From assembly GCA_002482415.1 (NCBI GenBank), contig DLFY01000252.1:1360-10702 (forward strand): a DNA stretch of 9,343 nucleotides, written 5' to 3'. Position 1 is the first letter of the stretch. Each line of letters begins with the position of its first letter. Origin of the DNA: Phycisphaerales bacterium UBA7708. GTDB taxonomy: Bacteria; Planctomycetota; Phycisphaerae; Sedimentisphaerales; Anaerohalosphaeraceae. Position numbers and translations under genes: made by a program. Below the pieces are notes generated by a model. The model had not been told where the DNA came from, did not search any database, and saw nothing but the letters and a program-made list of their open reading frames with translations. Below are positions 4,568 through 9,343 of this stretch, piece by piece.

Positions 4568-6124
4568 CTAATTGAGCGGCAAAACTACGCCGCCGCCGTT
4601 TGTGGCCCGGGTATTGGCTTCGGTTTTCTTGGAATTTTCTTCCAGTTTTTTGACCAGAATTTCGGTCTCTTTTTTCATCTCAACCAGGGAGTCTGTCAGG
4701 GCTTTAAAATAGCCATACAGTTCGGGGTTTGCGTTCGGGTTATCGACATCAATAGTCTGATTGTTCCCGCCCAGATATCCACCGGAAACAAGCTTTTTGA
4801 CCTTGCCGGGGGCATAATAATTCCTCTGATATTCGGCCTCGATGAGGGACTGGTCGATAAATGCCTGGTTATCCTTCCCTGAAAAATAATCCATTTTGTT
4901 CAGGATTCGCGTTCGGTTTCCAACCGACATATCTGTCGCGGCAAAGTTTAAATACATCTGCTGGCGGGCCTTGCCCGCGGCCGCACGCCAGGGGTCCCCG
5001 GAAACAAGCCCTTCTATCAACGAATTCGCCTTCTGCTCAAAAATTGCAGCGGAATTTTCCGGCTGCTCTTTATACACATCAGTGACAACCGAAAAAGCAT
5101 TATACCTCTGCGCATTAGTCAACTTGCCCAGGGTCTGCGAAATCTCTTCCGGCTTTATAACCGGAAGCATCTTCGTAACTTCCGCGCCAAAATACTTTTC
5201 AGCCTGGGCGGGATTAGTCTTAATCCATTCCCACCGCTGCTGGCTGTTCATGCCGGCAAGCTGGTTTCCGATTTTGTCTTTTTCCGTTAGAGATCTTCCG
5301 AAAGCCCCCTTCACGGGTTCAATATTACGGGAAGTCATGTCAATTATAGATGAAAGCGCTTTTGTATCATACCCCTTTCCCAGCGCATTCACGCCGACGG
5401 CAAACATTTCCGCCGGATTCAGCCCGACCTCCTTGGATTGGGCGATCAATTTTTCAAGTCCGGCAGCCTTGGTCGCATCAGCCCCCGATTTATCGAGCAG
5501 ATAGGTCGCTAAATCTAAAACATCATCCTGAGAGCTATCGGAAAATGTATCCTGAAGATTGCCGACGAGATCCGCGAATTGTTTTTTGTCCTTGATCCAG
5601 CCGGCCCCGGCAATGGAAATGCCGACTCCAGCCGCTTGTCGCCAGTTCAAATCCGGCGCATTGGCGCGAACTGCGGATCCCATTGCCATCGATTCCTCAA
5701 TCCCAACCCCGGCGGCCCCTGCGTTCTTCCGCATAAATTCCTGTAAGGCTCCGATATCCCGCTGTTCGCTGGGTTTTAAAAGTCCGATCTGTCCTTGATG
5801 GATTTTGTCCGAAAGCGAAGCCGCCTCCTTCTGTTTACGCGCAACGTCGGCCATCTCATTTTTATATTCCGCCAGCGCCATCTGGCTGGCTTTAATTGCG
5901 CCCTGCCAGAGTCCGATCCCCGCGGCAATCTTAACCGATTCATTGAGCAGCGATTTAAAACCGGAGGTTGTTTCTGCGGCGCTGGAAGTGACCTTTTTGG
6001 CTGACTTACCGACCTCGCTGAGGTTTTGATCGACCTGTTTGACCGCCCCATTGATGGCCAGAAAACTCCGCAGCAGCCCCCGGTCGTCCCCCTCGAATAA
6101 CATTTTGATATCTGCGTCTGACAT
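4568..6124 (-). CDS. Tape-measure-like tail protein
   Basis: This 518-residue protein opens with MSDADIKMLFEGDDRGLLRS, followed by NGAVKQVDQNLSEVGKSAKK. This is the typical N-terminus of phage tail tape-measure proteins, in which a short beta segment leads into an amphipathic coil. A hydrophobic, glycine-containing helix follows at about 62-85 (KIAAGIGLWQGAIKASQMAL), then a long helical body rich in A, Q, K and E. A C-terminal coil (about 470-505, EMKKETEILVKKLEENSKK) precedes a G-rich tail. No peptidase or lysozyme domain is seen. Tape-measure proteins span the tail lumen and set tail length; at 518 residues this one would suit a short tail. The ATG at 6124 has a strong GGAGG, 13 bases after the preceding stop. 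It lies downstream of the hub gene, the reverse of the usual order, so another tail-lumen or ejection role is possible. Confidence 0.7.
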   Translation of the reverse strand: MSDADIKMLFEGDDRGLLRSFLAINGAVKQVDQNLSEVGKSAKKVTSSAAETTSGFKSLLNESVKIAAGIGLWQGAIKASQMALAEYKNEMADVARKQKEAASLSDKIHQGQIGLLKPSEQRDIGALQEFMRKNAGAAGVGIEESMAMGSAVRANAPDLNWRQAAGVGISIAGAGWIKDKKQFADLVGNLQDTFSDSSQDDVLDLATYLLDKSGADATKAAGLEKLIAQSKEVGLNPAEMFAVGVNALGKGYDTKALSSIIDMTSRNIEPVKGAFGRSLTEKDKIGNQLAGMNSQQRWEWIKTNPAQAEKYFGAEVTKMLPVIKPEEISQTLGKLTNAQRYNAFSVVTDVYKEQPENSAAIFEQKANSLIEGLVSGDPWRAAAGKARQQMYLNFAATDMSVGNRTRILNKMDYFSGKDNQAFIDQSLIEAEYQRNYYAPGKVKKLVSGGYLGGNNQTIDVDNPNANPELYGYFKALTDSLVEMKKETEILVKKLEENSKKTEANTRATNGGGVVLPLN

Positions 6125-6137
6125 AAATCGGCCTCCA

Positions 6138-9100
6138 TTATTTGTAAGTTATCATTGCCCGGTCATCCGTGTCGTTCCATCGGACGGACGGCTCGCCGTC
6201 GTCGGCAGCCTTCGTCCGGACCAGTGTATCCACAAAGAAATAAAATCCATCGCGTTTTTCCAGCCGGATGATATCCCCAGCCCGAAACCACGGCACAAAG
6301 TGCCGCATGTCCGGTGTGGTTTCATAGTACTGGCCCGTGATAATGACCCAATAGGTCTGCCAGCTTGCTCCCACCGCCGGCTCGTTCGATTCCGCCGCCG
6401 TGTGATCAGCAATGCAGATAAACAGGCGGCCCTGGTGGGTCCGCTGATCGCCCGCTTCATAATTGGCTTCGATAGCCCAAACGGTATAAATCTTTCGCCC
6501 CAAAACCGCTTCTTGTCCAGCCGGAAGCGCGGTGATCTCAGAGGATAGCTCCCAGTAGGTCTCCCAGTTTACGCCCGATCCTGGCTCATCGTCCGCGGTT
6601 GCGGTGTGCCCCAGGATACAGGTATAAAGAAACCCATCATTGGTCCGCTGCTGGGCCAGCGTGTATTCGGTTCCCGTGACCCAGGCTGCATAAGAGGCGG
6701 TTTTCAGCCGCAAGATGTATTGCGAATACCCCTCAATAGGCCCCGCTTCGGACGGCCTGTCCGGGTCCGGATATAATAGCCCGCGGACGACCTGGGCCAG
6801 AACAAAGCCCGCCGAACCAGAAGCGATGGCCGGATGCGTCTTTTTGGAGACGGCGGCAAGGGACTGCCCGACATCGGCAAGCTCTTGTCTGATCTGGCTC
6901 ATTGCCTGCCGTCCTGCGTATCCATAATCCGCAACCCCTGAAATGGCTGCGGCCAGTTGTGCAAAATTCAGTCCGGCATGGGCTGTCCGAATTTCCATTT
7001 TCGGTGATGCGCCGAAGCTGTATCGGATCGCACTGATACAGCTCCCGTGCGTGCCGGCGCCGTCGATATCCAGCCCCACCAGCATCGTGCCCAGCGTGGC
7101 CGTAAAATCGAAATCGGCAGTTACAATGGCCGCCTGGTATTGGGTCCGGCCGTACCAGGCCCGGGCCGCGGCCATGACTTGTTTAACGATATCGCGGTCG
7201 TCCCGCAAATCCGCATAGCCGCCCCCGTAGATCACCGGCGTATTCGTGCTGTCCAGGTCCACAATCGTCCCCGGCGTCACCGTCCACAGTTCAGCCCAGG
7301 GGATATCCAGGGTCAGGATAACGGGATTTTCAGCGGCGGCATTCAAAACCGCCTCAGCGGATAAATACTGATCGGTTTCGACCATTGCGGTCACAAGGAT
7401 AGAACGCCAATCAAATCCGAATTCGTCCACCGCGTCATCGTACTGGCTCGGCTCTGCGCCGTCCCAGTTGTTTTTAGCCAGCAGATGGGCCGGATTGAAC
7501 CGGATGGAAACGCCCATCTGATATTCCAGCGGGCGGATCACCGGGGCGTGTTTGGTCCGTTCGAGCAGACACCAGGCGCCGTCTGAATCCACCGCGAAGA
7601 CCATGATCTTCCGCTGCTTATCCTCGCCGCCGTTGGGGTAGTGATCCACCGGGTTTGCGGTCGAATAATCCCAGCCCTCTTTGAATGGCAGCCATGGGAA
7701 AAACTGTTTTTGTCCGGGCCAGTATTCGGCCTGGATCGGATCGTCGTTTTCATCCAGCACAAAGTCCGCCAGGGCCGGGTCCCATTTTTGATTGACGATC
7801 TCAGATAAAGCGGTCCACCCCCAGCTATCCGGCACGATAAATTCTGTAAATACCCGGATGAATTGCTCCGAATTCCTGAAGTTGTCATTGTGCTGCTTTT
7901 GCGAGTCCTCGTCCAACAGATCATAGGCCTCCTGGTTTCCGGGTTCTCTGGCCCCGGCCAGATAGGCTGCCTGGGCTTCGTCAGTCCAGCCCTTGGTCAG
8001 TTCCACGGCTTCACCCCAGCGGCTCCAGTAGGTTTCCCAATCAATCCCCTCGCCCGGCTCGTTGTCTTCGTCGGCGGTGTGGCTCTCGATGCAACGATAC
8101 AGGCTTCCATCATTCGTTCTGAAATCTCCTGAGACATAAGCTGCTGCGGTACCGCCGGCCATTAATGCCCAGGCCGGGGCCTCCCATTCTGCGGTCCAGG
8201 TTGCCGTCGCCTTGATGCGTGCTCCGCGAACACAGATGCGATCTACGCGGGCTTGGTCGTTCCGGTCGATCCTGATCGAGGTGTCCTCTTTGCGTGTCCA
8301 GGCGTCCAGTGTGACCCGGTCCGTGGCGTCGTGTGCCGGCAGCGTTACGCCGCCCAGGGTAATCTCTTCCTCCAGCACGCTCCAGATATGGATTTCCGCT
8401 GCCCCGCTGTATGACAGGTACACATGCCAGGTCAGCCCGCGGGCCAGGCTGATCAGCTCATTGAGCACGTCCAGCAGGGTCTTGCCTTCCAGGCTGTAGA
8501 TGACCTTCAGACTCTGGAGATAGAGCACCTCCGCCGGCTCCAGTCCCGTCGTGTAATACCAGGCCGGAAAGTCAAACACTGGACCCGTCGTCGGGGCCAG
8601 CCGCTTGACGGCATAGACCAGAATATCCCAGACCGTCCAAAGCTGGGCAGTGTCCGGGCAGCCATCGAAAAGATAGGTGCTTGTGCCGGCATGGGAAACC
8701 GGCTCTTCAGTACGATTGCCGGCCAGCCTGCCGTCCCCCATCCGGGCATTGAACAAAATCAAAGTCGGGATCGAGTGGACGGCCTCCCCTTCCAAAACGA
8801 AGCTGTTTTCGATATAGGCCTGCCCCAGCAGGTAATCAAGCGTATAGGCAGTCATGTTCTGATTAGCCGTCTTGACCGCGGCCTTTTGGCCCAAAGGCTG
8901 ATACTCTTCTTTGGCGACACATCCGGTCCATATCGGATATTCGTTCGTGCCAGCGTCGTCGTCGGCCATCGTGACCTGAATATAGCTGCCAGTCAGACTG
9001 GCAAGCGATGCCGCATTGACCAGGGCCGCGCCTGCTTCGGTCTTGCCGCTGCCATAAGGAACACTGAAGCGGGCCTGCCCAATCGCCGGGGCCGCTGCTC

Positions 9101-9227
9101 GTGTGGCCTCCAGCACCGCAATCTCAGGCCGCGCCGTCCAGCTCGCTGCCCAGGATGCCCTGGTATAGACCTTAAAATATTTTCGTTCAATCAAAGCCAT
9201 ATTTTTTTTAAATGAGGGGGGGGCCAT
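6138..9227 (-). CDS. Tail hub / receptor-binding protein with three glycan-binding-like modules
   Basis: This frame encodes 1029 residues. The first third (IERKYFKVYTRASW onwards, with TLLDVLNELISLARGLTWHV and RVDRICVRGARI) looks like a baseplate or tail-hub fold. Three copies of a short aromatic module follow, at about residues 351-404, 845-894 and 914-960 in this numbering. Each has RT-x-x-G-x-(L/F)-(Y/F)-x-C-I-x-x-H-T-A, then EP and W-x-T-YW, resembling CBM5/12-type carbohydrate-binding domains. The first sits inside the hub and the other two lie near the C-terminus. The protein probably sits at the tail tip and binds host surface glycans. The start is uncertain: the ATG at 9227 has GAGG eight bases upstream, an ATG at 9200 (MALIERK) begins the better-looking sequence without a ribosome site, and an ATG at 9275 is also in frame. 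The exact family was not identified. Confidence 0.8.
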   Translation of the reverse strand: MAPPSFKKNMALIERKYFKVYTRASWAASWTARPEIAVLEATRAAAPAIGQARFSVPYGSGKTEAGAALVNAASLASLTGSYIQVTMADDDAGTNEYPIWTGCVAKEEYQPLGQKAAVKTANQNMTAYTLDYLLGQAYIENSFVLEGEAVHSIPTLILFNARMGDGRLAGNRTEEPVSHAGTSTYLFDGCPDTAQLWTVWDILVYAVKRLAPTTGPVFDFPAWYYTTGLEPAEVLYLQSLKVIYSLEGKTLLDVLNELISLARGLTWHVYLSYSGAAEIHIWSVLEEEITLGGVTLPAHDATDRVTLDAWTRKEDTSIRIDRNDQARVDRICVRGARIKATATWTAEWEAPAWALMAGGTAAAYVSGDFRTNDGSLYRCIESHTADEDNEPGEGIDWETYWSRWGEAVELTKGWTDEAQAAYLAGAREPGNQEAYDLLDEDSQKQHNDNFRNSEQFIRVFTEFIVPDSWGWTALSEIVNQKWDPALADFVLDENDDPIQAEYWPGQKQFFPWLPFKEGWDYSTANPVDHYPNGGEDKQRKIMVFAVDSDGAWCLLERTKHAPVIRPLEYQMGVSIRFNPAHLLAKNNWDGAEPSQYDDAVDEFGFDWRSILVTAMVETDQYLSAEAVLNAAAENPVILTLDIPWAELWTVTPGTIVDLDSTNTPVIYGGGYADLRDDRDIVKQVMAAARAWYGRTQYQAAIVTADFDFTATLGTMLVGLDIDGAGTHGSCISAIRYSFGASPKMEIRTAHAGLNFAQLAAAISGVADYGYAGRQAMSQIRQELADVGQSLAAVSKKTHPAIASGSAGFVLAQVVRGLLYPDPDRPSEAGPIEGYSQYILRLKTASYAAWVTGTEYTLAQQRTNDGFLYTCILGHTATADDEPGSGVNWETYWELSSEITALPAGQEAVLGRKIYTVWAIEANYEAGDQRTHQGRLFICIADHTAAESNEPAVGASWQTYWVIITGQYYETTPDMRHFVPWFRAGDIIRLEKRDGFYFFVDTLVRTKAADDGEPSVRWNDTDDRAMITYK
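6348..6488 (-). repeat. Glycan-binding-like module, copy 3
   Basis: This is the third copy of the aromatic module in the tail protein. Its key residues are QRTHQGRLFICIADHTAAES, then NEP, then WQTYW. It shares the G-x-(L/F)-(Y/F)-x-C-I-x-x-HTA and W-x-TYW signature with copies 1 and 2 but is the most diverged (RTH instead of RTN). Confidence 0.65.
6546..6695 (-). repeat. Glycan-binding-like module, copy 2
   Basis: This is the second copy. Its key residues are AAWVTGTEYTLAQQRTNDG, FLYTCILGHTA, DEPGSG and NWETYW. It is closest to copy 1 (shared RTNDG, DEPG or NEPG, and WETYW). Copies 2 and 3 are separated by about 20 residues and form a C-terminal pair. Confidence 0.68.
8016..8177 (-). repeat. 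Glycan-binding-like module, copy 1, internal
   Basis: This copy sits inside the hub part of the tail protein, between the RICVRGARI strand and the NDNFRNSEQF segment. Its key residues are YVSGDFRTNDGSLYRCIESH, NEPGEG and DWETYW. The placement suggests a domain inserted in a surface loop and displayed sideways from the tail tip. Confidence 0.68.
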
Positions 9228-9239
9228 TCCCCCCCCCTC
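9214..9239. promoter_or_regulatory. G8/C9 hairpin at the tail gene start
   Basis: GAGGGGGGGG (9214-9223) pairs perfectly with CCCCCCCCTC (9230-9239) around a six-base loop. On the minus strand the hairpin holds both the G-rich ribosome site and the ATG at 9227, and is followed by an A8 run (9209..9202) before the ATG at 9200. In RNA it could hide the first start and leave the second free. The T8 run lies upstream of the stem on the plus strand, so it is not an ordinary terminator in either direction. Confidence 0.55.
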
Positions 9240-9248
9240 GTCGGATGC

Positions 9249-9268
9249 GCCCGGTGTGCGGACCGGGC
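9249..9268. repeat. Seven-base-stem hairpin upstream of the tail gene
   Basis: GCCCGGT (9249-9255) and ACCGGGC (9262-9268) form a perfect inverted repeat with a six-base loop. It lies 9 bases from the G/C hairpin, so the mRNA leader of the tail gene would carry two strong stem-loops in a row. No U-run follows on either strand. It may protect or process the message, or it may mark the boundary after an upstream gene that ends before 9296. Confidence 0.5.
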
Positions 9269-9299
9269 TGGCCATTTGGCCGCGTCGGAAGAAACTCAG

Positions 9300-9328
9300 T
9301 TTATAAATAATTTAAGAGAGCATTTTAA
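9300..9328 (-). promoter_or_regulatory. Possible promoter upstream of the tail hub gene
   Basis: TTAAAA (9328..9323) and TATAAA (9305..9300) are separated by 17 bases on the minus strand, matching the sigma-70 layout at four and five of six positions. All three minus-strand frames are closed by 9296, so this is intergenic. The AT-rich patch contrasts with the GC-rich hairpins next to it. The match was made by eye only. Confidence 0.3.
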
Positions 9329-9343
9329 GTTGTGGCGGGGTCG

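Noticed and set aside
8424..9215. Long plus-strand open frame (263 codons) opposite the tail hub gene
   Set aside because: It lies wholly antisense to a gene with clear protein structure, has no domain I recognise, and is explained by codon bias on the other strand.
9202..9239. Rho-independent terminator at the G8/C9 hairpin
   Set aside because: The T8 run precedes the stem on the plus strand and is an A8 run after the stem on the minus strand, so neither direction gives stem followed by U-run.

Overview
This window reads as part of a temperate tailed phage, integrated or free. All convincing genes lie on the minus strand, so transcription runs from position 9343 towards position 1. The right part (9227 to 3704) carries virion genes. 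The left part (3543 to 1) carries replication, small accessory and integration genes. No terminase, portal, major capsid or lysis gene is visible, so both ends are cut. The base composition is moderate, and neighbouring genes are spaced by a few bases or overlap.

The host cannot be named from the sequence. The integrase N-terminus (MARVFQQRYT...), the short XRE regulator in front of it and the MerR-type helix-turn-helix protein resemble small mobile-element proteins that I associate with Planctomycetes and related PVC bacteria. This is a recalled likeness and a weak inference.

Late region, in transcription order: a roughly 1030-residue tail hub or receptor-binding protein with three copies of a small aromatic, carbohydrate-binding-like module (9227..6138); a 518-residue tape-measure-like protein (6124..4568); and two small proteins of 174 and 82 residues (4523..3999 and 3952..3704), whose ends resemble the scaffold-type tails of phage head proteins. 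The tail-gene start lies beside two strong hairpins and long homopolymer runs.

A 160-base non-coding gap (3544..3703) separates the two halves. It holds a 62-base element that folds on paper into a three-way junction. After it comes the early cluster: an excisionase/AlpA-like winged helix protein, a replication organizer with an N-terminal Lin1244/Lin1753-type domain, and a zinc-finger plus AAA+ helicase loader of the DnaC type. The organizer gene contains a block of short direct repeats next to a T-rich tract, the arrangement expected of an origin inside the initiator gene, as in phage lambda O.

Downstream of the loader is an overlapping set of five unrecognised small genes. Two of them are tandem paralogues encoding two-span membrane proteins. 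An XRE-type repressor-like protein follows, and one base after its stop codon the start of a tyrosine integrase, which runs off the window at position 1. The layout suggests one long minus-strand early operon: replication first, then host-interaction or accessory genes, then the regulator and integrase. I found no divergent repressor/Cro switch, tRNA, CRISPR array, insertion sequence or convincing terminator.
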